Assembly (NCBI GenBank): GCA_029959295.1 | Contig: JASCOH010000001.1 | Span: 682,001-746,000, forward strand | From: Flavobacteriaceae bacterium PS02334 | GTDB lineage: Bacteria > Bacteroidota > Bacteroidia > Flavobacteriales > Flavobacteriaceae | Length of the DNA stretch: 64,000 nt | Direction: 5' to 3' | Shown: piece by piece, positions 15,236-23,287 of the stretch | Layout: each line of letters begins with the position of its first letter | Position numbering within the stretch: the stretch's first letter is position 1 | Program-made: the position numbers and the translations under genes | The notes under the pieces: generated by a model | Told to the model about the DNA's origin: nothing | Database searches by the model: none | The model's input: only the letters and a program-made list of their open reading frames with translations

Positions 15236-16567
15236 ATGAAAAGAAAAATAAGACTCTTGATTGGTGCCTGCATATTTACCGTAGTGGCTTTGGCTACTAT
15301 CCAAGGCTATTTTATATACAATACCTACCAGCTGATTGAAAAAGAAGTTCATGCCGGAATCAAAAAACAGGTTACTGATTTAGAAGACACCGAAGAATGG
15401 TTCAGCATTTATAATGTGTGGATGGAAAATGTACAGGATTTTGTAGACGATCATGTGGATGGAAAAGCAAAAAGCGACGATCTGCAGCAATATCTTGGAC
15501 GAAATAGCGATTCGCTCACCAGTGCCATGAAAAAATACATGCACAAGATGAAAAAGCCTGGCGATTACGACATTGACTATTCTATTTATATTTCTTCGAT
15601 CACGCTGACAAACGATAAAGTGATTGACAGCATCTTTAAAGGCAACGCACTGGCGCTTGCAAACGGCATGGAAGAGAAAACAAAGATAAAATCTGCCGAC
15701 GGGCGCTGGGAACATGAGCAGGAACACGACGGAATAAAGTCGTCAATCGTTGTAAAAAGCCAGCGGTATTATGGCTTCGGCGATTGGAAGCGCACCATTA
15801 TCAAAAAGATGGGCGGACTGCTCGTTTTTTCAGTATTGCTGATGGCTTTTGTGGTCTATTTGTATTATCAGTCGCTAAAAAACCTCGTTACCCAAAAGCG
15901 GATTGCCGATATCAAGACAGACTTTGTGAATAATATCACGCATGAATTCCAAACGCCATTAGCTACGATGGATATTGCTGTAAAAACCCTCAAACGGAAA
16001 GAAGAGCAGATGTCTCCTGAACATTACCAGCACACTATTTCAATGATCGAGCGCCAAAATGAAAGGCTTCAGAAATTATTCAGGCAAGTAACGGAAGCTT
16101 CTGTAACGCCAGTGGCGAGCGATGATTCGATTTCTATCACCTGTGCTGAAATAAAGGAGATGATTGACGATTTTAAGCTGTCAAAACCTGACGTAAGTAT
16201 TACCTGCCATCAAGAACAGCCAGCCTTGACCGTGAAAATGGATCCTTTTCACTTGAATACTATCGTTGTGAACTTGCTGGACAATGCGGTGAAATATGGC
16301 GGAAACATAATTGATGTTGATCTTAAGATTGAAGGTGGCAACTTTCTCCTTTCGGTAAAAGACAATGGCAAAGGGATTCCGATTCAAGAGCAGGATTCAA
16401 TTTTTGACAAGTTTTATAGAGCTGAAAAAGGAAATATCCACAACACAAAAGGCTTGGGACTGGGACTATTTTACATCAAGCAACTGGTGGAAACCTATAA
16501 AGGAAAAATAAAAGTGGAAAGTGAAAAAGGCAAAGGCGCCTTGTTTTTAATAACAATTCCGGTATGA
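15236..16567 (+). CDS. Two-component sensor histidine kinase
   Basis: A 443-residue inner-membrane kinase. Transmembrane helices lie at about 7-29 and 194-212 and flank a periplasmic sensor of about 165 residues with no family I can name. No HAMP domain follows. A short coiled linker leads to the HisKA box NNITHEFQTPLATMD with phospho-accepting H236. The ATP-binding domain has N-box NLLDNAVKYGG, G1 box DNGKGIP and G2 box KGLGLGLF. The gene overlaps the response regulator by 4 bp (ATGA), a standard translationally coupled pair. It is divergent from the outer-membrane barrel gene. Confidence 0.93.
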   Translation: MKRKIRLLIGACIFTVVALATIQGYFIYNTYQLIEKEVHAGIKKQVTDLEDTEEWFSIYNVWMENVQDFVDDHVDGKAKSDDLQQYLGRNSDSLTSAMKKYMHKMKKPGDYDIDYSIYISSITLTNDKVIDSIFKGNALALANGMEEKTKIKSADGRWEHEQEHDGIKSSIVVKSQRYYGFGDWKRTIIKKMGGLLVFSVLLMAFVVYLYYQSLKNLVTQKRIADIKTDFVNNITHEFQTPLATMDIAVKTLKRKEEQMSPEHYQHTISMIERQNERLQKLFRQVTEASVTPVASDDSISITCAEIKEMIDDFKLSKPDVSITCHQEQPALTVKMDPFHLNTIVVNLLDNAVKYGGNIIDVDLKIEGGNFLLSVKDNGKGIPIQEQDSIFDKFYRAEKGNIHNTKGLGLGLFYIKQLVETYKGKIKVESEKGKGALFLITIPV

Positions 16568-17259
16568 AACAGCATATTTTATTAGCAGAAGACGATTTTG
16601 ATTATGCTTCCATATTAAAGCAATATCTCGAATTTTCAGGCTTCAAGGTGACTTGGGCAAAGGACGGCAAGGAAGCGCTAAAGATTTTTTCAGACACTAA
16701 TCCGGATATCTGCGTATTGGATGTGATGATGCCCCACATGGACGGGTTTACGCTTGCTGAAAATATTATCGGCAACTATCCTGAAATGCCTTTTATCTTC
16801 TTGACAGCAAAAAGCCTGAAGGAAGATAAAATTAAAGGCCTGCGACTGGGCGCTGACGACTATGTGGTAAAGCCTTTTGAAGTGGAAGAATTGATTTTAA
16901 GAATTCAAAATATCTTAAAACGGACTCAAAAAGCGGTTGTGAGAAATAGCACAGAAGCAAATACCTTCCCGATTGGCGCTTATTTATTTGATGGAGAAAA
17001 TTATACGCTTTCGCATGAAAAAACTACGCATCGAATTACGGAAAAAGAAGCGCAGCTGATTCGTTTTTTGTATGCCAATAAAAATAAGCTGGTCAAAAGA
17101 GAAGATATTTTAAAAGAAATCTGGGGCAACGACGATTTCTTTTCCGGAAGAAGCATGGATGTTTTTATCAGCCGGCTTCGAAAATATTTTAGCGAAGACC
17201 AAAACATTTCAATTCCGAGCGTGAGAGGGCTTGGTTTTGAATTCAACCTCAAGGATTAA
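16564..17259 (+). CDS. OmpR/PhoB-family response regulator
   Basis: A 231-residue DNA-binding regulator. The receiver domain (about 1-120) has the acid pair ED near residue 10, phospho-acceptor D53 in VLDVMMP, the Thr in FLTAKS and the Lys in YVVKPFE. The C-terminal winged helix (about 135-230) shows LTEKEAQ-like ITEKEAQLIRFLYANKNK, the recognition helix region SMDVFISRLRKYF and the wing RGLGFEF. It is coupled to the kinase at 15236. OmpR-type proteins bind direct repeats spaced 10-11 bp, which are present upstream of the operon and of the divergent barrel gene. Confidence 0.93.
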   Translation: MKQHILLAEDDFDYASILKQYLEFSGFKVTWAKDGKEALKIFSDTNPDICVLDVMMPHMDGFTLAENIIGNYPEMPFIFLTAKSLKEDKIKGLRLGADDYVVKPFEVEELILRIQNILKRTQKAVVRNSTEANTFPIGAYLFDGENYTLSHEKTTHRITEKEAQLIRFLYANKNKLVKREDILKEIWGNDDFFSGRSMDVFISRLRKYFSEDQNISIPSVRGLGFEFNLKD

Positions 17260-17279
17260 TAACTTTAAAATTTATACTT

Positions 17280-17723
17280 ATGAAATTTATCATCTTTTTA
17301 GCTTTATTGGCTTGCAGTTCTTTAGCAAAAGCCCAAACCGCAATTGCAGTTGCGGGAAATGTCACTGCAACGGCGACAGTTAAAAATCCAAACACGAAAA
17401 CAAAAACCCAGACAAAGACGACGAAGACATCGGTTTCTGTTTCGATTTCAGACAATTCTTATTCGCTTCATGCCGTTTATGATTCTTTTAGAAGAGCAAA
17501 GCTTCAAAAATTGCTGATGGATAATTTAGACCGAAATCTGCTTTCGACTGACGATGGCAAGATGATCTGGAAAAAAGAAAACGATAACGAAACTGCTTAT
17601 ATTTTTACCTTAACAGATGAAAAGCTAAAAGTAAGCCTTGATAGAGAATTGGTTTCTGCTAGTACTTTTGAAAAATTCAAAGCCTTGGGCGAAAATATTT
17701 CCAGATTGCTGAATGACAATTAG
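17280..17723 (+). CDS. Small secreted protein of unknown function
   Basis: A 147-residue exported protein. The signal peptide of about 20 residues ends in AKAQ. The mature N-terminus is a low-complexity Lys/Thr stretch (KNPNTKTKTQTKTTKTS) that looks like a linker. The C-terminal 90 residues are mixed alpha/beta with no known motif. It starts 20 bp after the response regulator stop and may be the third gene of that operon, so it could be a periplasmic partner or target of the sensor. The function is unknown. Confidence 0.6.
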   Translation: MKFIIFLALLACSSLAKAQTAIAVAGNVTATATVKNPNTKTKTQTKTTKTSVSVSISDNSYSLHAVYDSFRRAKLQKLLMDNLDRNLLSTDDGKMIWKKENDNETAYIFTLTDEKLKVSLDRELVSASTFEKFKALGENISRLLNDN

Positions 17724-17755
17724 TTTTGTGTTATTTGAGTTAGTACAAAACAAAA

Positions 17756-17788
17756 AACGGCTTGGATAAAACCAAGCCGTTTCTTTTT
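17756..17788. terminator. Bidirectional intrinsic terminator
   Basis: AACGGCTTGG (17756-17765) pairs with CCAAGCCGTT (17772-17781). A U-run follows on the plus side and an A-run precedes it. It separates convergent genes at 17723 and 17808. Confidence 0.85.
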
Positions 17789-17807
17789 AACAACATAATT
17801 CTTCAAA

Positions 17808-18083
17808 TCAACTTGTTGCGTTTGAAGCTTTGTCGTTTAGTCCAGAAGCAGTATCTAATGCTTTTTCTGCTAAATTTTTGCCTTCACTGACTGCTGTTTC
17901 TGCATGTGACAGTGCTTGGTCTTTGATTTTTCCGATAGAATCTTTGACATTTCCAGCGATATCGCCTGCTTTGTCTAAGATGTTACCAAAATTGATATAT
18001 CCTTTTTTGTTGCAAATAATTCCTACCACTGCCAGGGCTGCAACTCCGGCTGCAATCCCTAAAATTAAATTCTTGTTTTTCAT
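17808..18083 (-). CDS. Small membrane-anchored helical protein (YtxH-like)
   Basis: A 91-residue protein. The N-terminal hydrophobic, Gly/Ala-rich helix (LILGIAAGVAALAVVGIIC, about 5-23) is a membrane anchor. The rest is a long amphipathic helix with repeated AGDIAGNVKDSIGKIKDQA-type heptads, as in YtxH/LEA-like stress proteins. No catalytic residues are seen. The next small membrane gene lies 28 bp upstream on the same strand, so the two may be co-transcribed. A role in envelope stress is a guess from family habit. Confidence 0.6.
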   Translation of the reverse strand: MKNKNLILGIAAGVAALAVVGIICNKKGYINFGNILDKAGDIAGNVKDSIGKIKDQALSHAETAVSEGKNLAEKALDTASGLNDKASNATS

Positions 18084-18111
18084 AGCGTTATATTAATTTG
18101 GTTTTGATTCG

Positions 18112-18270
18112 TTATATAAATAGAGGAAATCCGTATTCTTCTTCGTGTCCGTCAAGTTCGCGGTCTTCTTCCTCTTCGTCAAAGATTTCCATTCTGTTAA
18201 TGACCGTTTTGATGATCACTGACAATCCAAGGCTGATGATTCCGATTAGTAAAAGGCTTTTTGTATTCAT
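18112..18270 (-). CDS. 52-residue membrane protein with acidic tail
   Basis: A short ORF from ATG (complement of 18268-18270) to TAA (complement of 18112-18114). The N-terminal 24 residues form one hydrophobic helix (LLLIGIISLGLSVIIKTVI). The C-terminal half is very acidic (FDEEEEDRELDGHEEEYG). It lies just upstream of the YtxH-like gene on the same strand with a 28-bp gap, and no other gene covers it. The clear transmembrane-plus-acidic design and the operon-like spacing support a real gene. The function is unknown. Confidence 0.5.
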   Translation of the reverse strand: MNTKSLLLIGIISLGLSVIIKTVINRMEIFDEEEEDRELDGHEEEYGFPLFI

Positions 18271-18420
18271 TTCTATGCGGTTTTTGATGATTTTAATTAT
18301 TAATTCGATATGAAATTACGACTTAAAAACCAGCAATTGAAAGCCTTTAATATAACTTTAATAGTATTTGTAATGAGACGGGAATATGTTGTAATGAGTT
18401 CTTTTTAAGTGAAGTGAAAT

Positions 18421-18490
18421 TAGGCAAATGGCAAAAGTCTTCCGATTAAATGTATCTCTTTTAGAAGCTATTTTTTTTGCCTTTTGCCTA
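18421..18490. repeat. Imperfect inverted repeat of GGCAAAAG type
   Basis: TAGGCAAATGGCAAAA (18421-18436) and TTTTGCCTTTTGCCTA (18475-18490) are inverted copies with one mismatch, separated by 38 bp. Related text (TTTTGCCTCTTGGCTAA) occurs near 41656. It lies in the gene-free stretch 18271-18516. Confidence 0.45.
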
Positions 18491-18516
18491 TTGGCTCAAA
18501 AAAACAAAAATAAATC

Positions 18517-18546
18517 TTGCAGAATTGATAAATAAGCGTACTTTTG
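18517..18546 (+). promoter_or_regulatory. Promoter of the small structured RNA
   Basis: TTG at 18517-18519 is followed after 19 bp by TACTTTTG at 18539-18546, an exact fit to the flavobacterial TTG-N17-23-TAnnTTTG consensus. The predicted start of transcription is near 18551-18553. Confidence 0.65.
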
Positions 18547-18550
18547 CAGC

Positions 18551-18612
18551 AAGAGACCTGGAAACAGGGTTACGCTCTTACCGCTTAAGCCGATCGCTCC
18601 AGATCGGCTTTT
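18551..18612 (+). ncRNA. Short structured RNA of unknown class with intrinsic terminator
   Basis: Directly after a good promoter, AAGAG (18551-18555) can pair with CTCTT (18575-18579). Inside it CCTG-GAAA-CAGG (18557-18568) forms a hairpin closed by a GNRA tetraloop, leaving the bulge GTTACG. A linker ACCGCTT follows, then a strong terminator stem AAGCCGATC (18587-18595) with GATCGGCTT (18602-18610) and a short U-run. No open reading frame lies in it. The next gene starts 140 bp further on, so it is not an obvious leader. It does not match the SRP RNA, tmRNA, RNase P or riboswitch cores I know. Confidence 0.55.
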
Positions 18613-18751
18613 GCACTTTTTAGGGGTTACGGTTTTTATTCAAAAACTTTCACATTGATTCCTTACCAAAATTTCTCCTTTGGCTTTTTTGTAACAGACT
18701 TTCAATTTTTAAATCGTATTTTAGTGTAGGCAAACTCAAAACCAAACTATC

Positions 18752-19057
18752 ATGAACGATAATTTCAAAAACATAGTAGACTCCTTAATTAAAAACGGAT
18801 TTATTGAATCGGAAGAAAATGTAAAAGACCTAGGCAAAAAACTAGATTTCAAAATCACGCAATATTCTTTGAATACCGATTTGAGCTTTAAATTTTTAAA
18901 CAGTGAAGATTTTTTAAACTTCCTAAATTATTCGAGCCATGAAGAAATTACTGAGGAAAAAATCGGTTTGCTAAACGCCGCTATCTTAGAACAAGGCTTA
19001 AATCCGGATGACTTTTTTTATGTGAATTTTTATAAGAAAGAAGTAAATGAATTATAG
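18752..19057 (+). CDS. Small protein of unknown function
   Basis: A 101-residue, soluble, mostly helical and rather acidic protein. No signal, membrane helix or known motif is visible. The start ATG has good support from the A-rich upstream region, and the frame is uninterrupted. It stands alone between the structured RNA and the rdgB gene. Its stop is 58 bp from the rdgB start, but a promoter box for rdgB lies between, so it is probably a separate transcript. Confidence 0.55.
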   Translation: MNDNFKNIVDSLIKNGFIESEENVKDLGKKLDFKITQYSLNTDLSFKFLNSEDFLNFLNYSSHEEITEEKIGLLNAAILEQGLNPDDFFYVNFYKKEVNEL

Positions 19058-19072
19058 CAATAAGCTTTCGGC

Positions 19073-19080
19073 TATATTTG
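19073..19080 (+). promoter_or_regulatory. Promoter -7 box of the rdgB gene
   Basis: TATATTTG matches TAnnTTTG, 34 bp before the ATG at 19115. The leader that follows is made of repeated CATAA/ATAACT words. Confidence 0.5.
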
Positions 19081-19114
19081 CAATTCATAATTTATAACTT
19101 ATAATTCATAACTC

Positions 19115-19687
19115 ATGAAACTTGTCTTCGCATCCAATAACAAAAATAAAATCAAGGAAATTCAAAGCCTTTTGCCCGAAGATATTCAAATTTTAAGTTT
19201 GGAAGAAATTGGCTGTTTTGAAGATATTGCCGAAACCGCCGACACTATTGAGGGAAATGCGATTTTGAAAGCAGATTATGTTACTAAAAATTATGGTCAT
19301 GACTGTTTTGCAGATGATTCTGGATTGGAAGTAAATGCTTTGAATGGAGCGCCTGGCGTAATTTCTGCAAGATATGCGGGCGAACAGAAAAACGATCAGG
19401 ATAATATGAATAAATTGCTTTCTGAATTAGAAGCGCATTCTGACAGAAGCGCCAATTTCAAAACCGTTATCGCACTCAACCTTAACGGAAAACAAGAATT
19501 ATTTACAGGAAAGATCTACGGAGAAATTACTTTTGAGAAGAAAGGAACGAATGGTTTCGGCTATGATCCTATCTTTCAAGCGGATGGGTTTTCTGAAACT
19601 TTTGCGCAGCTTTCTTTCGAAGAAAAAGGCAAGATCAGCCATCGAGCGAAAGCTGTCGAACAACTAATCGCTTACTTAAAAAAGTAA
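19115..19687 (+). CDS. rdgB: Non-canonical purine NTP pyrophosphatase (RdgB/HAM1 family)
   Basis: A 190-residue cytoplasmic house-cleaning enzyme that hydrolyses dITP, ITP and XTP to monophosphates, keeping deaminated purines out of DNA. The N-terminal nucleotide-binding motif FASNNKNKIKEI (5-16), the catalytic acidic motif DDSGLEV (67-73), FGYDPIF near 147 and SHRAKA near the C-terminus are all conserved. The length is normal. It has its own promoter box and is followed after 100 bp by the helicase gene. Confidence 0.95.
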   Translation: MKLVFASNNKNKIKEIQSLLPEDIQILSLEEIGCFEDIAETADTIEGNAILKADYVTKNYGHDCFADDSGLEVNALNGAPGVISARYAGEQKNDQDNMNKLLSELEAHSDRSANFKTVIALNLNGKQELFTGKIYGEITFEKKGTNGFGYDPIFQADGFSETFAQLSFEEKGKISHRAKAVEQLIAYLKK

Positions 19688-19758
19688 CTTTCTGATTTTC
19701 AATTATTCATAAAAAAATAAACTTCAAATTTGCATTAGTTTTAATGATATATTAAACG

Positions 19759-19766
19759 TACATTTG
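19759..19766 (+). promoter_or_regulatory. Promoter -7 box deciding the start of the DEAD-box helicase
   Basis: TACATTTG matches TAnnTTTG. Transcription would begin near 19773, so the in-frame upstream start at 19764 lies inside the promoter, and the ATG at 19788 is the true start. Confidence 0.55.
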
Positions 19767-19787
19767 CAGCCTATTTTAAATACATAT

Positions 19788-21707
19788 ATGAATAAATTTG
19801 AACAATTAGGATTGAGTGAGTCGCTACTGAGGGCGATTTTAGATCTAGGATTTGAGAATCCGACCGAAGTACAGGAAAAAGCGATTCCCCTATTATTGGC
19901 ACAAGACACAGACATGGTTGCGTTGGCTCAGACAGGGACAGGGAAAACGGCAGCGTTTGGTTTTCCGCTTATCCAAAAGATTGACGCTGACAACAGAAAT
20001 ACTCAGGCGTTGATTTTATCACCGACACGCGAACTTTGTTTGCAGATTACGAATGAAATTAAAAACTACTCAAAATACGAAAAAGGTATTAATGTAGTGG
20101 CGATTTACGGCGGTGCCAGTATTACAGAACAGGCAAGGGAAATCAAAAGAGGCGCTCAAATCATTGTGGCAACTCCAGGAAGAATGCAAGACATGATCAA
20201 CAGAGGCTTGGTAAACATCAAAAATATTGATTTTTGCGTGCTAGACGAGGCTGACGAAATGTTGAACATGGGCTTTTATGAAGACATTGTATCTATTTTA
20301 TCTGATACTCCAGACGAAAAAAGCACATGGTTATTCTCGGCTACAATGCCGCAAGAAGTTGCTAGAATTGCAAAACAATTCATGAGCGAACCATTAGAAA
20401 TTACTGTTGGAACTAAAAATTCAGGTTCTGCTACGGTTTCTCACGAATTTTACTTAGTAAATGCTCGTGACCGTTATGAAGCTTTGAAAAGATTAGCGGA
20501 TGCAAATCCAGACATTTTCTCTGTAGTTTTCTGTCGTACAAAAAGAGACACACAGGCAGTTGCTGAAAAATTAATCGAAGACGGTTATAGCGCTGCTGCT
20601 TTGCACGGAGATTTATCTCAAGCGCAAAGAGACGGCGTAATGAAATCTTTTAGAGGAAGACAAATCCAAATGCTTGTTGCGACTGACGTTGCAGCGCGTG
20701 GAATTGACGTTGATAATATTACACACGTTGTAAATTACCAACTTCCAGATGAAATTGAAACCTACAATCACCGTTCTGGAAGAACTGGTCGTGCTGGAAA
20801 ACTAGGAACTTCTATCGTAATCGTGACTAAAAGCGAATTGCGCAAGATTTCTTCTATCGAAAGAATCATCAAGCAAAAATTTGAAGAGAAAACAATCCCA
20901 TCTGGAATTGAAATCTGTGAAATCCAATTATTGCACTTAGCTACTAAGATTAAAGATACTGAAGTTGATCACGAAATTGACAGCTACTTACCGGCAATCA
21001 CAAACGTTCTTGAAGATTTAACGAAAGAAGAATTAATCAAGAAAATGGTTTCTGTAGAATTCAACAGATTCATCAACTATTACAAGAAAAACAGAGATAT
21101 TTCTTCTCAATCTTCTGGAAACGAAAGACGCGACAGCGACAGCGCTCCAAGAGAAAACAATAGTGGTGCGACTCGTTATTTCGTGAACATCGGTTCTCGT
21201 GATAATTTTGACTGGATGTCTTTGAAAGATTTCTTGAAAGAAACATTAGACCTTGGCCGTGATGACGTTTTCAAAGTTGACGTGAAAGAAGGATTCTCAT
21301 TCTTCAATACTGATCCTGAGCATACTGACAAAGTTATGGATATCCTTAACGGAGTTGAATTAGAAGGAAGAAAAATCAACGTTGAAATTTCTAAAAACGA
21401 CGGTGGCGGAAGAAGCAACTCAAGAAGAGACCATAACGGAAGAAGTGGTGGCGGATTTGGCGGTGGAAGACCTGGTGGCGAAAGAAGCGGTGGTTTCAGA
21501 AGCGACAGAGGTGCCGCTCCAAGAAGAGAAGGCGGATTCAGAAGCGATCGCGGAAGCGCTGCTCCATCTGACAGACCTGCAAGAAGAGAAGGTGGTTTTT
21601 CATCTGATCGTCCAAAAAGAGAAGGCGGATTTTCTGAAAGAGCGCCAAGACGTTCTGATTCACCAAGATCTGAAGCTCCAAGAGCTAGAAGACCAAGAAA
21701 AGACTAA
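19788..21707 (+). CDS. DEAD-box ATP-dependent RNA helicase (DeaD/CsdA type)
   Basis: A 639-residue RNA helicase for cold adaptation, ribosome assembly and RNA decay. Q-motif region FENPTEVQEKAIP, motif I AQTGTGKT, motif Ib TPGR, motif II DEAD, motif III SAT, and in domain two ARGIDV and HRSGRTGRAG are all present. A DbpA/CsdA-type RNA-binding domain follows (RYFVNIGSRDNFDW to GRKINVEIS). The last 95 residues form a disordered Arg/Gly/Ser tail with repeated REGGFRSDR-like units, fit for RNA or condensate binding. The start at 19788 is set by the promoter. Repetitive DNA in the tail makes shadow ORFs. Confidence 0.95.
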   Translation: MNKFEQLGLSESLLRAILDLGFENPTEVQEKAIPLLLAQDTDMVALAQTGTGKTAAFGFPLIQKIDADNRNTQALILSPTRELCLQITNEIKNYSKYEKGINVVAIYGGASITEQAREIKRGAQIIVATPGRMQDMINRGLVNIKNIDFCVLDEADEMLNMGFYEDIVSILSDTPDEKSTWLFSATMPQEVARIAKQFMSEPLEITVGTKNSGSATVSHEFYLVNARDRYEALKRLADANPDIFSVVFCRTKRDTQAVAEKLIEDGYSAAALHGDLSQAQRDGVMKSFRGRQIQMLVATDVAARGIDVDNITHVVNYQLPDEIETYNHRSGRTGRAGKLGTSIVIVTKSELRKISSIERIIKQKFEEKTIPSGIEICEIQLLHLATKIKDTEVDHEIDSYLPAITNVLEDLTKEELIKKMVSVEFNRFINYYKKNRDISSQSSGNERRDSDSAPRENNSGATRYFVNIGSRDNFDWMSLKDFLKETLDLGRDDVFKVDVKEGFSFFNTDPEHTDKVMDILNGVELEGRKINVEISKNDGGGRSNSRRDHNGRSGGGFGGGRPGGERSGGFRSDRGAAPRREGGFRSDRGSAAPSDRPARREGGFSSDRPKREGGFSERAPRRSDSPRSEAPRARRPRKD

Positions 21708-21794
21708 ATTATTTAGTTAATTTTCTTATAATTATACTGAGACTGCAAAATATCTTAAAGAGTTTTATTACTTTTAACGCCATTCAACAAGGCT

Positions 21795-22553
21795 ATGAGA
21801 TATTTTGCAGTTTTCTTTTTTTTCCTCCTCTCCAGCGCAGCAATTGCACAGGATTCAAAAATTTCAGCAACCGTAATTAACGACCTTACTTTACTGCCAA
21901 TGGCTGACGTAAGCATCATTAATATCAACAAGGTAAAAGGTACGACAAGTAACGCAAGCGGTTATTTTGAAATCCCTGCAGAAGTCAATGACACGTTGCA
22001 CATTTCTACTTTGGGATACAAATCCATCAAGGTAAGGGTAACTAATGACTGGGTTAAGACAAAAAGTACCAAAATCAGAATGACTGAAAAAGCGTATGCG
22101 CTTGAAGAAGTCGTTATCAATCAATATAATTTGACTGGTTATTTGGAAATCGACTACAAAATCATTCCTATAAAAGAAAATTATCGTTATAGTATTTCCG
22201 GACTTACTTCTGGATATGAAGCTGGCGAATATTCTCCAAACGCTTTCTCAAGAGTCATGGGCTCTATTTTCAATCCGGCAGATATGCTTTATAATTTCTT
22301 TGGAAAAAAACCTACAGAATTAAAGCGCTTGAAGGAAATGAAAAAAGACGATGCCGTAAAAAATCTTTTGGCTTCAAAATTTGACCGAGAAACTTTAGGA
22401 GCACTCTTAGGCGTTACTTCTACTGAAATTTCTGAGATTTTAGAGCGTTGCAATTATTCTGAATCTTTCATTAAAACCGCAAACGACCTTCAGATCATGG
22501 ATGCGATTAATGACTGTTATGAAGAATATAAAATCTTGAAAGGAAAAAAATAA
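21795..22553 (+). CDS. Secreted protein with carboxypeptidase-regulatory-like domain
   Basis: A 252-residue exported protein. The signal peptide (1-18) ends AIAQ. Residues about 20-105 are the Bacteroidetes carboxypeptidase-D regulatory-like beta-sandwich (TVINDLTLLPMADVSII, GYFEIPAEVNDTLHISTLGYKSIKV, ending ALEEVVI). The C-terminal 145 residues are helical and lack a barrel, so this is not a truncated receptor in the usual sense but a member of the stand-alone periplasmic family. Its stop codon abuts the stop of the convergent methyltransferase gene with no base between. Confidence 0.75.
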   Translation: MRYFAVFFFFLLSSAAIAQDSKISATVINDLTLLPMADVSIININKVKGTTSNASGYFEIPAEVNDTLHISTLGYKSIKVRVTNDWVKTKSTKIRMTEKAYALEEVVINQYNLTGYLEIDYKIIPIKENYRYSISGLTSGYEAGEYSPNAFSRVMGSIFNPADMLYNFFGKKPTELKRLKEMKKDDAVKNLLASKFDRETLGALLGVTSTEISEILERCNYSESFIKTANDLQIMDAINDCYEEYKILKGKK

Positions 22554-23231
22554 TTACACCAAATTATTGATTTCTTTATAGCGCTGTTCAATTCGCTTGA
22601 TATCTTTTATGGAGTTTTTCGTCCAGTCTAATCGTCTGGAAATCATTTCTTCATCGGAAAGTTTCCAGTCTAAATCTGACTTTCTCAATCGACTCATGAT
22701 ATTTTGGATTATAATTGCCGCTGAAACAGAAATATTCAGGCTTTCGGTAAAACCAGCCATCGGAATTTTTAAAAATCCGTCGGCTTCCTTCATAATTTCT
22801 TCAGACAATCCGTCTCTTTCTGTTCCAAAAAAGATAGCGGAAGGTTTTGAGATATCAAAGTCATCCAACAAGCAGTCATTTTCATGAGGCGTTGTTGCTA
22901 TAATTTGGTAGCCTTTTTCTTTTAAAGCTCTAACACATTCTAGATTAGAACCATACCGATTGACGTCAACCCATTTTTGAGCACCCATCGCAATTTCCTT
23001 ATCAATGCTTTTTCCGTATTTTTCTTCTACAACATGCAGATTCTGAATTCCAAAAACTTCACAGCTTCGCATTACGGCACTTGTATTGTGCAATTGAAAA
23101 ACATCCTCAATGGCAATCGTAAAATGATTTGTTCGCTGTTCGAGTACTTTTAAAAACTTTTCTTTTCTGTTTTCGGTAATAAATTCCTCTAAATAAGCCA
23201 GATATTCTCTTTTTGCGATATTTTCTTTCAT
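22554..23231 (-). CDS. SpoU/TrmH-family tRNA 2'-O-methyltransferase
   Basis: A 225-residue SPOUT methyltransferase, probably modifying the ribose of G18 in tRNA with S-adenosylmethionine. Conserved motif 1 is DVFQLHNTSAVMRSCEVFG (N and R), motif 2 is AIFFGTERDGLSEE, and motif 3 is IPMAGFTESLNISVSAAI. The last two form the trefoil-knot cofactor site. The helical N-terminal and C-terminal extensions agree with TrmH. It is convergent with the preceding gene, sharing a zero-gap boundary. The exact tRNA position is inferred from family resemblance. Confidence 0.9.
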   Translation of the reverse strand: MKENIAKREYLAYLEEFITENRKEKFLKVLEQRTNHFTIAIEDVFQLHNTSAVMRSCEVFGIQNLHVVEEKYGKSIDKEIAMGAQKWVDVNRYGSNLECVRALKEKGYQIIATTPHENDCLLDDFDISKPSAIFFGTERDGLSEEIMKEADGFLKIPMAGFTESLNISVSAAIIIQNIMSRLRKSDLDWKLSDEEMISRRLDWTKNSIKDIKRIEQRYKEINNLV

Positions 23232-23287
23232 ATAATTATTGATATTGTAAAATAGAATTCTTAAATTGGCTACACCAAAAAACTGTT

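Noticed and set aside
18551-18612. SRP RNA, tmRNA or a known riboswitch
   Set aside because: None of the conserved cores of these RNAs was found, and no gene follows closely enough for a riboswitch leader.
21382-21720. 112-residue plus-strand ORF inside the DEAD-box helicase
   Set aside because: It is a shifted frame of the repetitive Arg/Gly-rich tail of the helicase.
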